Source: AP-15 sp036008325 | GTDB taxonomy: Bacteria > Pseudomonadota > Alphaproteobacteria > ATCC43930 > CGMCC-115725 | Assembly (NCBI GenBank): GCA_036008325.1 | Contig: DASYNW010000220.1 | Coordinates: forward strand, 1-19,532 | Length of the DNA stretch: 19,532 bases | Reading direction: 5' to 3' | Shown here: one piece after another, positions 8,100 to 17,754 of the stretch | How the letters are laid out: every line of letters starts with the position of its first letter | How positions within the stretch are numbered: position 1 is the first letter of the stretch | Program-made: the position numbers and the translations under genes | The notes under the pieces: generated by a model | Told to the model about the DNA's origin: nothing | Seen by the model: the letters and a program-made list of their open reading frames with translations, nothing else | Database searches by the model: none

Positions 8100-8954
8100 T
8101 CAGTTCGGATAGACGATCGTGCGCAGCATGACCCGGCGCTCCTCGGGATGATAATCGCCCGCACCCCGGTGCATCGTCGCCCGCTCGTCCCAGATCAGCA
8201 AATCGCCGACCCGCCAGGAATGGTAGTAGGTGAAACGCTCCTGGGTGGCGTGCGCGGCGAGCTCCTCGATCAATGGCCAGGCCTCGTCCCGGCTCATCCC
8301 GTCGAAGCCGTGCACGTGCATCGGGTTGACGAACAGGATCGGCCGGCCGGTGACCGGGTGCGGCACCACCGCCGGGCGGCGCTGCTCCTCGTATTTCTTG
8401 TCGGTGCGGCGCATCTCTTCGTCAGGATCGTAGAGCCGGGCGCCAGCCGGGCCATCGGTGCGGCCGTGCAGCCCGGTGAGGCCGGCCAGCCGCTCCTTCA
8501 TCGCCGGCGGCAATGCGTCATAGGCGGCGCACATATCGGCGAACATGGTGCCACCCTTGCTCGACGGCACCTCGATCGCGTGCAGCATCGCCAGGAGCGG
8601 CGGCTCTTCCTCATAGGTCGAGTCGGTGTGCCAGTCAGTCGCCCGCTTGACCCCGTACCAGTCGACATTGCCGGCATCGTCGACATTGCGCAGCCACGAC
8701 ACTTCGGGATGCTCGGCATGGCGATAGCCGACCAGCGAATGAATGCGCGGCCTGCCGAAGCGACGGCCGAACGCGGCGATGTCGCCGGCGCCCAGATGCT
8801 GATCGCGGAACACCAGCACCGGATGCTCGGCAAAAGCCTGCCGGATCCAGGCGAAGGTCGCGTCGTCGAGCTTCGCCAGATCGACGCCGAGCGCCTCGGT
8901 GCCGAGCGCCTCCCCGAGCGGACGCAATTGCAGGGTGTCGGACAGCATGATCAT
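8100..8954 (-). CDS. TauD/TfdA-family Fe(II)/2-oxoglutarate dioxygenase
   Basis: A 284-aa non-heme iron oxygenase that would couple decarboxylation of 2-oxoglutarate to substrate hydroxylation. The iron triad is visible: H109 and D111 in DWHTD, and H262 in TMHRGAGDYHPEERR; R274 in that stretch is placed to bind 2-oxoglutarate. Other family marks are VFRDQHL (48-54) and the GGTMFADMCAAYDALP segment (134-149). GGAGGA is six bases before ATG 8954, which decides this start over an in-frame codon at 8978. The family includes taurine, 2,4-D and alkylsulfate dioxygenases; the substrate here cannot be read from the sequence. It is the first gene of a likely two-gene operon with the MoeB-like gene, and is divergent from purM. 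Confidence 0.93.
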   Translation of the reverse strand: MIMLSDTLQLRPLGEALGTEALGVDLAKLDDATFAWIRQAFAEHPVLVFRDQHLGAGDIAAFGRRFGRPRIHSLVGYRHAEHPEVSWLRNVDDAGNVDWYGVKRATDWHTDSTYEEEPPLLAMLHAIEVPSSKGGTMFADMCAAYDALPPAMKERLAGLTGLHGRTDGPAGARLYDPDEEMRRTDKKYEEQRRPAVVPHPVTGRPILFVNPMHVHGFDGMSRDEAWPLIEELAAHATQERFTYYHSWRVGDLLIWDERATMHRGAGDYHPEERRVMLRTIVYPN

Positions 8955-9046
8955 GAGCGATCCTCCGGGATGGGGCAATCCTGCCTCGATGCGGCATGAT
9001 CAATCTAGGCGGGCGCGCGGCAAAGGTCTAATCGAGCATGGCTGAG

Positions 9047-9063
9047 GCGATGGATCGCATCGC
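9047..9063. promoter_or_regulatory. Inverted repeat in the purM leader
   Basis: GCGATG and CATCGC, perfect complementary arms around GATCG, 24 bp before the purM ATG. It could be an operator in the tauD-purM divergent region or a leader hairpin. Short and GC-rich, so chance is possible. Confidence 0.25.
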
Positions 9064-9086
9064 TGCCGGGCTTTGACGGGTGGCCG

Positions 9087-10190
9087 ATGAAGGGCGAGGA
9101 CAATCATTCCCACGAGGCCGGGCGCTACCGTGAAGCCGGGGTCGACATCGCCGCCGCCGAAACCGGCCTGCGCCAGATCGTCGCCGCGATCAAGCAGACC
9201 TGGCCCGCTGTCGATGGTCCGGGGGCGGTCAAGCTCGATATCGGCTATTTCGCCAATGTGATCGACATCGGCGGCCCTCCCGGTCAAAGGGTCGGCCTCG
9301 CGATCTGCACCGATGGGGTCGGCTCGAAGTCGATCGTCGCCGACATGATGAAGAAATACGACACGATCGGCATCGATTGCGTTGCGATGAACGTCAACGA
9401 TGTGATCTGCGTCGGCGCGCGCCCGCTCTCGATGGTCGACTACATCGCGGTCGGCGAGGCGGATGCCGGGATGCTGGGGGCGATCGCGGTCGGGCTCGCC
9501 GAGGGCGCTCGGCAGGCCGGGATTTCGATCTCCGGCGGCGAGATCGCCCAGCTCAAGGACATGGTCCGCGGCTTCGACCTGGTCGGCATGGCGGTCGGGC
9601 TGGTGCCGCTCGACCGCATCATCACCGGGCGCGACCTCGTCCCCGGCGACATCGTCATCGGGATTGAGAGCGACGGCATCCACAGCAACGGCCTGACCCT
9701 CGCTCGGCGCGTGCTGCTGGAGCAGGCGCAGCTGCCGCTCGAAGAAGTCATTGCCGAGCTCGGCGCCTCCCTCGGCGATGAGCTGCTGCGCCCGACCCCG
9801 ATCTACGTCCCCGAGATCGTCGAAATCATCGCCCGGGTTCCGAGGGTCAAGGCGCTGATCAACATCACCGGCGACGGCCTCCTGAACCTTGCCCGGGTCG
9901 AGGCCAAAATCGGGTTTTCGCTCGATAACCTGCCGCCGGAACCGGCGATCTTCCGCCTGATCGAGAAACACGGCAAGGTCGGGCGGGCGGAAATGTTCGA
10001 GGTGTTCAATATGGGGGTGGGCTTTTGCGTGGTGGCCGCCGAGCGCGACGCCGCGGCGGTCCTGGCGATCCTGGAAGCGCATGGCCGCCGGGCGCAGCCG
10101 ATCGGCCGGGTCGTCGCCGACCAGGGCAAGGGCGTCCACCTGCCGGCCGAGCGGCTCGCCGGCCACGGCAAGCGTTTTCGCCGGCAGTAA
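9087..10190 (+). CDS. purM: Phosphoribosylformylglycinamidine cyclo-ligase-like protein, archaeal-type PurM
   Basis: Expected to make AIR from FGAM with ATP in purine synthesis. The PurM pattern is clear over 367 aa: YREAGVDI (14-21), TDGVGSK (75-81), KKYDTIGIDCVAMNVNDVIC (89-108), SGGE (149-152), ESDGIHSNGL (194-203), TGDGLLNLAR (261-270) and FNMGVGF (307-313). Several of these (GSK rather than GTK, MKKYDTIGIDCVAMNVND, GGEIAQLKDMV rather than GGETAEMPGMY, TGDG rather than TGGG, no GGFG loop) read like the archaeal PurM type rather than the usual proteobacterial one. It is not followed by purN, the usual alphaproteobacterial partner; a merR gene converges on it. It may be the only PurM or a second paralog with another substrate. 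ATG 9087 is the only sensible start. Confidence 0.85.
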   Translation: MKGEDNHSHEAGRYREAGVDIAAAETGLRQIVAAIKQTWPAVDGPGAVKLDIGYFANVIDIGGPPGQRVGLAICTDGVGSKSIVADMMKKYDTIGIDCVAMNVNDVICVGARPLSMVDYIAVGEADAGMLGAIAVGLAEGARQAGISISGGEIAQLKDMVRGFDLVGMAVGLVPLDRIITGRDLVPGDIVIGIESDGIHSNGLTLARRVLLEQAQLPLEEVIAELGASLGDELLRPTPIYVPEIVEIIARVPRVKALINITGDGLLNLARVEAKIGFSLDNLPPEPAIFRLIEKHGKVGRAEMFEVFNMGVGFCVVAAERDAAAVLAILEAHGRRAQPIGRVVADQGKGVHLPAERLAGHGKRFRRQ

Positions 10191-10215
10191 CCCCCGAAGC
10201 ACCGGCCTCGCCAGA

Positions 10216-10755
10216 TCAGGGCAAGACAAGCTTGTCGAGCAAGGCGCGGATTTCCTTGAGGTCGCGCTGCACCGCTTCGAGCGCCGCGCGCAGCGTCGGG
10301 CCGGACGGAGCCGGGCTGTCGGCGGCTTCGGCAGGCGCGGCGACCGGGTCGTGTGCGAAGGGTGTCGCTTCGGTCGCTTCGCCCGCCTCGTCGGCCGGCG
10401 ACGGCTGGTCGGCGCGCAACGCGCCGTCGCGCAACAGCTTCTGCACCCCGCGGATCGTGTAGCCGTCCCGGTAGAGGCATTGCCGGATTCGCCGCAACAG
10501 ATCGACATCCTGCGGCCGGTAATAGCGCCGGCCGCCGGCGCGCTTCAGCGGCTTGATCTGTGCAAACCGCGACTCCCAGAAGCGCAGCACATGCGCCGGC
10601 AAATCGAGCGCGTCGGCGACTTCGCCGGTCGTCCAAAAGGCCGCAGCCGATTTGCCGTTGCGCCGGATCGCCCCGGTCTCGCCCGCCCCGGTCTCGCCCG
10701 CCCCGGTCTCGCCCGCAGGCGTCCGGTCCGCCCGATCTGCCTCGACCTGGCTCAC
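10216..10755 (-). CDS. MerR-family transcriptional regulator
   Basis: A 179-aa protein with a MerR winged helix-turn-helix at about residues 40-110: FWTTGEVADALDLPAHVLRF, then WESRFAQIKPLKRAGGRRYY and RPQDVDLLRRIRQCLYRDGY. The tail (from about 155) is a predicted coiled coil (LRAALEAVQRDLKEIRALLDKL). The linker is rich in alanine and proline; no effector domain or cysteine cluster is seen, so a metal sensor is unlikely. Near the N-terminus GAGETG repeats three times. The start is GTG 10755, one base after the ihfA stop, so it is translated from the ihfA message. A MerR gene after ihfA is a common alphaproteobacterial arrangement, but its targets are not known to me. Confidence 0.88.
   Translation of the reverse strand: MSQVEADRADRTPAGETGAGETGAGETGAIRRNGKSAAAFWTTGEVADALDLPAHVLRFWESRFAQIKPLKRAGGRRYYRPQDVDLLRRIRQCLYRDGYTIRGVQKLLRDGALRADQPSPADEAGEATEATPFAHDPVAAPAEAADSPAPSGPTLRAALEAVQRDLKEIRALLDKLVLP
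10671..10715. repeat. Three tandem 15-bp repeats inside the merR gene
   Basis: CCCCGGTCTCGCCCG occurs three times in a row without change (10671-10685, 10686-10700, 10701-10715). On the coding strand it encodes three copies of a GETGA-type pentapeptide in the disordered N-terminal arm. The unit length is a multiple of three, so gain or loss of a copy keeps the frame. Confidence 0.95.
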
Positions 10756-10756
10756 C

Positions 10757-11110
10757 TCAGCCCGACGGCGCCTTGGCCGCCGCCGGCTCCGCCGCCTCGC
10801 CCTCGCCCGTTTCGCCGAGCCCGCTGTTGATCTGATCCTTCAGCGAATGGCTGGCGCGAAACACCAGCACCCGCCGCGGACTGATCGGCACTTCCTGGCC
10901 GGTCTTGGGGTTGCGGCCCACCCGCTGCCCCTTCTGCCGCACCGCAAAGCTGCCGAAGGACGAGATCTTGACCATCTCGCCGCGTTCGAGCGCGCCGGAG
11001 ATCTCGGCGATCACCGATTCGACGAGCTCGGCCGATTCGTTGCGCGACAGGCCGACCTCTTGATAGACCGCCTCGCTCAGCTGAGCGCGCGTCACCGTAT
11101 GCCCGGCCAT
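10757..11110 (-). CDS. ihfA: Integration host factor, alpha subunit
   Basis: DNA-bending nucleoid protein that pairs with IHF-beta. The 117 residues carry the HU/IHF fold: TRAQLSEAVYQEVGLSR (6-23), ELVESVIAEISGAL (28-41), VKISSFGSF (47-55), and the arm GRNPKTGQEV (65-74) with the intercalating proline P68, then FRASHSLKDQIN. The last 20 residues are an alanine/glutamate-rich extension beyond the usual end. ATG 11110 is chosen over a TTG at 11113 because GGGGAGGGG lies just upstream. The position after fabH and before merR is standard in the class; a 146-bp gap separates it from fabH. IHF is also the usual architectural partner of sigma-54 promoters such as the one before cynS. Confidence 0.96.
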   Translation of the reverse strand: MAGHTVTRAQLSEAVYQEVGLSRNESAELVESVIAEISGALERGEMVKISSFGSFAVRQKGQRVGRNPKTGQEVPISPRRVLVFRASHSLKDQINSGLGETGEGEAAEPAAAKAPSG

Positions 11111-11256
11111 CAACCCCTCCCCGCTTTTGGCGAAGGTTAGCGCGGCCGGAAAATCCCGTCAAATCCAAAGCGTTGCCCGAGTTACGCCGACCCGTTACGC
11201 CGAGCCCTGGCGCCGAGCCCGTGCCGCGCCGCAGCGCCGATGGGCAAAGCGGGAGG

Positions 11257-12228
11257 CTACCAGCGCACCAGGCTCGCCCCCCAGGTCAGCCCGCCGCCGA
11301 GCGCTTCGATCAGCACCAGCTGGCCGGGCCGGATCCGCCCATCGGCCACCGCCGCCGCCAAGGCCAGCGGGATCGAGGCGGCCGAGGTGTTGGCGTGGCG
11401 CTCGATCGTGCTGACCACCTTGTCGGGGGAGAGCCCGAGCTTGCGCCCGACCCCGGCGATGATCCGGCTGTTGGCCTGATGCGGCACCAGCCAGTCGATG
11501 TCCGCCGCGGTCAGCCGGTTGGCGGCGAGCGCCTCGTCCACCACCTCGCTCAGGTGCTGCACCGCCTGGCGGAACACCTCGCGCCCTTCCATCCGCAGAA
11601 AGCCGGCATGGCCGGTCGACGACGGGCCGCCATCGACATAGAGGATGTCGTACTGGCGCCCGTCCGAATGCAGATGGTTCGAGAGGATATGGCGGCCGCG
11701 CGGCCCCGGCTCGGGCACCGCCTTCAGCACCAATGCCCCGGCGCCGTCGCCGAACAAGACGCAGGTGCCGCGATCGTCCCAGTCGAGAATGCGCGAGAAG
11801 GTCTCGGCGCCGATCACCAGAGCGGTGCGCGCCTGCCCGAGCCGCAGCGCATTGTCGGCGGTGGCGAGCGCAAAGATAAACCCGGCGCACACCGCCTGGA
11901 TGTCGAAGGCCGCGCCCCGGTGCATCCCCAGCCGGGCTTGCACCTTGGTCGCGGTCGCCGGGAAGGTGTTGTCCGGGGTGGCGGTCGCCAGAACGATCAG
12001 GTCGAGATCGCTGCCGTTCATGCCGGCGCCGTCGAGCGCCTGCTGCGCCGCGCGCACCGCGAGATCGGAGGTCAGCTCTCCGGCTGCGGCCACCCGACGC
12101 TCGCCGATGCCGGTGCGCTGGCGGATCCACGCGTCGGAGGTGTCGAGGCGGGCGGCCAGATCGTCGTTGGTCACGATTCGCGCGGGCAGGTGGGCGCCGC
12201 ATCCGACGATTTGGGAGCGCAGCTCCAT
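11257..12228 (-). CDS. fabH: 3-oxoacyl-[ACP] synthase III (KAS III)
   Basis: Condenses acetyl-CoA with malonyl-ACP to start type II fatty-acid synthesis. The 323-aa protein has the thiolase-fold triad: C114 in DIQAVCAGF, H250 in VPHQANSRI and N280 in HANTSAASIP. Other landmarks are WIRQRTGIGERRV (34-46), FGDGAGALVL (159-168) and a C-terminal GGGLTWGASLVRW. AAGGG lies upstream of ATG 12228, overlapping the plsX stop region (nine bases between genes), so plsX and fabH are one transcript. This order is conserved widely in bacteria and ties fatty-acid initiation to phospholipid synthesis. Confidence 0.97.
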   Translation of the reverse strand: MELRSQIVGCGAHLPARIVTNDDLAARLDTSDAWIRQRTGIGERRVAAAGELTSDLAVRAAQQALDGAGMNGSDLDLIVLATATPDNTFPATATKVQARLGMHRGAAFDIQAVCAGFIFALATADNALRLGQARTALVIGAETFSRILDWDDRGTCVLFGDGAGALVLKAVPEPGPRGRHILSNHLHSDGRQYDILYVDGGPSSTGHAGFLRMEGREVFRQAVQHLSEVVDEALAANRLTAADIDWLVPHQANSRIIAGVGRKLGLSPDKVVSTIERHANTSAASIPLALAAAVADGRIRPGQLVLIEALGGGLTWGASLVRW

Positions 12229-12237
12229 TGCCGCCCT

Positions 12238-13284
12238 TTATAAGCTCGCCGGCTGCGGCAGCGACGTCGCCTCATAGAGGCGCGCCAGGTCTTCCCGGGT
12301 CCGGTCGAGAAAACCGTTGAGCTTCATGTCGACGGCGACGCCGATCGCGTTGGCGAAACCGAGCGCGTCGGTTGAGCCGTGGCTCTTGACCGCAATTCCG
12401 CCGAGCCCGAGGAACACCGCCCCGTTGTAGCCGCGCGGATCGAGCCGCAGCCGCAGCTTGCCCAAGGTGCCGCGGGCGAACAGGTATCCGATGCGCCCCA
12501 GCAGCGAGTGGCGGAACGCTTCCTGGAGAAACTCGCCGAACAGCTTGACGGTGCCCTCGGCAGTCTTGACCGCGATGTTGCCGGTGAACCCGTCGGTGAC
12601 GACGACGTCGACCGTCCCGGCCGCAATGTCGTTGCCTTCGATAAACCCGTAAAAGCGGATCGGGGTCACGGCACCGCGCAGCCGCAGGGCGGCGGCCCGC
12701 ACCGCGTCGTTGCCCTTCAGCTCCTCCGAGCCGACATTGAGGAGCCCGACGGTCGGCTCGATGAGGCCCAGCACGGTGCGGGCGAAGGCGTCGCCGAGGA
12801 GCGCGAACTGAACCAGGTTCTCGGCGTCGCATTCGACATTGGCGCCTAGATCGAGCATCACGCTCTCGCCCCGCCGGGTCGGAAAGAACGAGGCGATCGC
12901 CGGCCGGTCGATCCCCGGCAGGGTCTTCAGCACGTTTTTCGCCATCGCCATCAGCGCGCCGGTATTGCCGGCGGAAACCACACCGTCGGCGCGCCCGTCG
13001 GCGACCGCGTCGATCGCCAGCCGCATGCTCGATTGCCGCCCGTTGCGCAGCGCCAGTGACGGCTTGGTGTCGTCCAGCACCACCTCGTCGGTGTGGTGCA
13101 GGGTCGCCACTGCGGCGAGGCGCGGCAGACTGGCCAGCAGCGGGCTCACCTCCTCCTGCGCTCCGAACACGATGAAGCGCAGCTCGGGACAACGCTGCAG
13201 CGCCATGTCGGCGCCCTTCAGCACTATGTCCGGCGCGCGCTCGCCGCCCATGGCGTCGAGCGCGAGGGTAATGCCGCCGCTCAC
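12238..13284 (-). CDS. plsX: Phosphate acyltransferase PlsX
   Basis: Converts acyl-ACP to acyl-phosphate, which PlsY uses to make lysophosphatidic acid. The 348-aa protein has the family's N-terminal LALDAMGGERAPDIVLKGA (7-25; the common form has DAMGGD, here E), GVVSAGNTGALMA, the VMLDLGANVECDAENLVQFA region and VVTDGFTGNIAVKTAEG. The start is GTG 13284 with GGGAGG upstream. It is 25 bases downstream of rpmF and nine upstream of fabH. The enzyme is a peripheral membrane protein; no membrane segment is seen. Length is typical. Confidence 0.97.
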   Translation of the reverse strand: MSGGITLALDAMGGERAPDIVLKGADMALQRCPELRFIVFGAQEEVSPLLASLPRLAAVATLHHTDEVVLDDTKPSLALRNGRQSSMRLAIDAVADGRADGVVSAGNTGALMAMAKNVLKTLPGIDRPAIASFFPTRRGESVMLDLGANVECDAENLVQFALLGDAFARTVLGLIEPTVGLLNVGSEELKGNDAVRAAALRLRGAVTPIRFYGFIEGNDIAAGTVDVVVTDGFTGNIAVKTAEGTVKLFGEFLQEAFRHSLLGRIGYLFARGTLGKLRLRLDPRGYNGAVFLGLGGIAVKSHGSTDALGFANAIGVAVDMKLNGFLDRTREDLARLYEATSLPQPASL

Positions 13285-13309
13285 CCTGCGCGGCCCTCCC
13301 GCGGGTTGC

Positions 13310-13498
13310 TCAGGCCGTCTGCGAACGCGGCGCGCTCACCTCGCGGCCGTCGTAATAGCCGCACGATTCGCAAAGATGATGCGGGCGCTTGAGCTCGCCG
13401 CAATTCGGGCATTCGCCATAGGCGGCGGGCTTCAGCGCATGGTGCGAACGGCGCATGTTGCGGCGCGACGGCGAGGTTTTCTTTTTCGGAACGGCCAT
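13310..13498 (-). CDS. rpmF: Large-subunit ribosomal protein bL32
   Basis: The 62-aa protein starts MAVPKKKTSPSRRNMRRSHH, the standard L32 N-terminus, and carries a zinc-binding set C30/C33 and C43/C46 (CPNC and CESC). It is therefore the zinc-bearing (C+) form of L32. The gene lies between the DUF177 gene and plsX, as in many proteobacteria. The DUF177-rpmF gap of 153 bp holds two short palindromes and may contain an rpmF promoter. Confidence 0.98.
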   Translation of the reverse strand: MAVPKKKTSPSRRNMRRSHHALKPAAYGECPNCGELKRPHHLCESCGYYDGREVSAPRSQTA

Positions 13499-13523
13499 GG
13501 GCGAACTCGTTTTCGGGGATCGT

Positions 13524-13543
13524 GGGGAACCCCGCTAATTAGC
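13524..13543. promoter_or_regulatory. Adjacent palindromes in the rpmF leader region
   Basis: GGGGAACCCC (13524-13533) directly abuts GCTAATTAGC (13534-13543), both perfectly self-complementary, 26-45 bp before the rpmF ATG. They could be part of a promoter/operator or a leader fold; I recognise no known regulator or L-protein binding site. Confidence 0.25.
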
Positions 13544-13651
13544 CAAAATCGTGGCTCGCGGCAACAGCGATGGCATCGCCCTGCCGCCTCGCCGAGAATA
13601 CTGCGGTCCAAGAGCCCGGCACTCGATTCGGGCGCAGCCCTCGCTTGCTCA

Positions 13652-14176
13652 TTAGCGCGCCGTCTTGCCACGCCTCGCCAACGCGGCAAAACGGTCATCG
13701 ATCGGCTCGGCTGCGGCGTCGACCGGCTCGGCCGCGGCATCGGGGTGGCGCGGAAATTCCGGGAGCGCCAGCGACAATTCCTGGGCCACCGCCTCGCCGA
13801 TGTCGATCGCCGCACCGCAGAGCGGCTCGAACACCGGCTCGTCGGGATCGGCATCGGGATCGAGTTCGCCCGGCGCCGCGTCGGCCGGCCCGTAGAGCAA
13901 CGCGAACGACCCCGAAGCCGCACCCGGAACCGGTTCCAGGGTGACGACGCAGGTCTGGGTGAAGGCGGCCTCGAACCGGGCTTCGAGCAGCACCGTCGCA
14001 TCCGCCTGGCGGCGCAGGGTCACCGCCGCGCGCAGGTGGTCGAGCGCCTCCAGGCCGAGCCGGCGGGCGAGGCGTTCGCGTTCGCCGGCGGCGGCTTCGA
14101 TCTCTTGGCGGAATGGCTCGGCGCCGAGCCCGGCCAGCGCCACCGGCCGGGAGAATTCGACGTCGGCCGTGCTCAT
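13652..14176 (-). CDS. yceD: YceD/DUF177 family protein
   Basis: A 174-aa acidic protein starting MSTADVEFSRPVALAGLGAE. The DUF177 core is a run ending in FTQTCVVTLEPV (with the single cysteine kept from the family's C-x-R-C-L motif) and, further on, LCGAAIDIGEAVAQELSLALPEFPRH (about 117-142). Family members lie next to rpmF in most bacteria, and YceD is linked to 23S rRNA accumulation in E. coli and plants; a role in large-subunit assembly is inferred from that. ATG 14176 overlaps the stop of the upstream gene (ATGA). The C-terminal PVDAAAEPIDD segment repeats an alanine/glutamate unit. Confidence 0.87.
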   Translation of the reverse strand: MSTADVEFSRPVALAGLGAEPFRQEIEAAAGERERLARRLGLEALDHLRAAVTLRRQADATVLLEARFEAAFTQTCVVTLEPVPGAASGSFALLYGPADAAPGELDPDADPDEPVFEPLCGAAIDIGEAVAQELSLALPEFPRHPDAAAEPVDAAAEPIDDRFAALARRGKTAR

Positions 14177-14760
14177 CGCGCCCCCGCCGCTGCGACGATC
14201 GCGACCCCGGCCGCGGCCCCGGGCACCTCGGCTCCGGCGCGCGGAAAGCGGACCCGGCCGCACAGCAGGTCCGCCGCCGGTTGGCGGGCCAGCTCGGCAA
14301 CCGCCGCGCGCACATAGAGGGCCATCGCGCCGATCCAAGGCGCCGATTCGCGCAGGGTCCCGTAGAGATTGCGCTCGAGGGCCGCCCGCAGCGCCCGGTC
14401 GTCGCTCTCGACCCCGTCCTGGTAGGCGCGGATCCGGCCGTAGAGGCCGCGCGCCATCCGCTTCACCTGCGTGCCCACGCTCAAATCGCCGGTGCCCATC
14501 TCGCGCAATGCCCGATCGAGATCGGCAAACATCGTGTCGAAAAAGCATTGGCCCAGCCGCTTTGCCTGCGGCCGTTCGGCCTTGAGCCGGTAGAGATAGA
14601 AAAACGCGTGCAGGCAGATCAGCTCGAAGCGCCCGTCGAGCGTGTCGGGCACGCCATATCCGGCGAAAAACACCGGCTGGCGCGCCTGCTCGACCACCAG
14701 GTCATAGGCACACGCGGCCGCATCGCGAATCGGCTTGTGCCTGGGGAGGGAAATCTTCAT
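14173..14760 (-). CDS. Ubiquinol-cytochrome c chaperone family protein (CBP3/UQCC1-like)
   Basis: Alphaproteobacterial counterpart of the mitochondrial factor CBP3/UQCC1, which helps cytochrome b and bc1 complex assembly. The 195-aa protein has the core DTLDGRFELICLHAFFYLYR (about 39-58) and then GQCFFDTMFADLDRALREMG with TGDLSVGTQVKRMARGLYGR (about 70-109), typical of this domain. ATG 14760 (MKISLPRHK) is preferred to a TTG ten codons upstream (14790). It overlaps the DUF177 gene by four bases, so their translation is coupled. It is divergent from bamE. The bacterial proteins are little studied, so the bc1 role is family-based inference. Confidence 0.88.
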   Translation of the reverse strand: MKISLPRHKPIRDAAACAYDLVVEQARQPVFFAGYGVPDTLDGRFELICLHAFFYLYRLKAERPQAKRLGQCFFDTMFADLDRALREMGTGDLSVGTQVKRMARGLYGRIRAYQDGVESDDRALRAALERNLYGTLRESAPWIGAMALYVRAAVAELARQPAADLLCGRVRFPRAGAEVPGAAAGVAIVAAAGAR

Positions 14761-14783
14761 CGGGCGAGCCGCCACCCCGATCG

Positions 14784-14812
14784 TTGACAACGGCCGACAC
14801 CGGGCTGAAAGT
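14784..14812 (+). promoter_or_regulatory. Possible bamE promoter
   Basis: A perfect -35 hexamer TTGACA (14784-14789) lies in the divergent region upstream of bamE. At 17-bp spacing the -10 position reads GAAAGT, a poor match; TATGGT five bases later is better but 22 bp away. The call rests mainly on the -35. Confidence 0.3.
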
Positions 14813-14905
14813 ATGGTTTGGAGATGGGGGTCATCTCAATCTTGATCAATCGAGGTTGCGGCGAGCATGTCCTCGTTGCGCCCAATCTTTTCGAGCTGGC
14901 GAGCC

Positions 14906-15412
14906 ATGCCCAACCTACGCTTATCCTGTGCTGGAGCGGCGCTGTCGGCCGCAATCATTTTGGCGGGCTGCGCGGCGACGGTCGAGCAGCGCGGCAATCT
15001 GCCCCCGCGCGACGAGCTCGCTGAAATTCACCCCGGCAAAACCACCAAGGACCAGGTCGTCAAGATCCTCGGGTCGCCGTCCAGCGTCGGCGTGTTCAAC
15101 GACAGATCTTGGTATTACATCAGCCGCCGCACCAAGCAGACGGCGTTTTTCGACCCCAGCGTGCTCGACCAGGAAGTCTATGTCGTCGATTTCAACGACG
15201 ACGGCGTCGTCCAGGCGGTCGACCACAAGACTTTGAAGGACGGGGAGGACATCACCCCGGTTGCGCGCACTACCCCGGCGCCCGGTCGTCAGCTGACCTT
15301 TCTCGAGCAGCTGATCGGCAATCTCGGCAAGTTCAACGGCGGTGGGGGCGGCGAGCCGAGCAGCGGCGGCGGCAACAAGCCCGGGCCCAACCCGGTCGAC
15401 GAGAACCACTGA
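14906..15412 (+). CDS. bamE: Outer-membrane assembly factor BamE (SmpA/OmlA lipoprotein)
   Basis: Lipoprotein subunit of the BAM complex that inserts beta-barrel proteins into the outer membrane. From ATG 14906 (MPNLRLSCAG) the protein has a signal peptide ending in the lipobox LAGC, giving a lipidated cysteine at residue 22. An in-frame ATG at 14867 would add 13 residues and is less like a signal peptide. The SmpA/OmlA domain follows: IHPGKTTKDQVVKILGSPSS, then the strand pair SWYYISRRTKQTAFFDPSVL and VYVVDFNDDGVVQAV. The tail is unusual: after TPAPGRQLTFLEQLIGNLGK comes a glycine/serine/proline-rich end that is likely disordered in the periplasm. It converges on hppA with a 29-bp gap. Confidence 0.92.
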   Translation: MPNLRLSCAGAALSAAIILAGCAATVEQRGNLPPRDELAEIHPGKTTKDQVVKILGSPSSVGVFNDRSWYYISRRTKQTAFFDPSVLDQEVYVVDFNDDGVVQAVDHKTLKDGEDITPVARTTPAPGRQLTFLEQLIGNLGKFNGGGGGEPSSGGGNKPGPNPVDENH

Positions 15413-15441
15413 GCCGCCAAAAGGTCGGCGCCGCCGCACTC

Positions 15442-17559
<2,118 letters not shown>

Positions 17560-17698
17560 CCGAGAGATTGCCTCGCGACCAGCGAACACGGGGAGCCCTC
17601 CGCAACCCGGCAAGGCCAGGTCGGAGCGCGCGGAACATGGCAGAAGCTTAACCTTTGGGCAACCGCCGAGGCGACGCCATCCACGCCCACCGCAGCTT

Positions 17699-17741
17699 CT
17701 CCCTCGCCCCGCTCGCGGGGAGAGGGCCGGGGTGAGGGGCT
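17699..17741. repeat. Palindromic repeat between thiL and hppA
   Basis: Hairpin arms 17701-17712 and 17715-17726 (CCCTCGCCCCGC / GCGGGGAGAGGG, 11 of 12 paired, two-base loop), followed by GGGGTGAGGGG. It matches the dispersed CTCTCCCGC-GCGGGAGAGGG...GGGTGAGGG type seen between genes in many proteobacteria. Related copies flank the other end of thiL. Confidence 0.85.
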
Positions 17742-17754
17742 TTTCCCCGATCCG

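Noticed and set aside
9000..10508. A 502-codon minus-strand frame across purM
   Set aside because: Antisense to purM and overlapping merR in another frame; composition is that of a shadow (D, R, H rich) with no recognisable fold.
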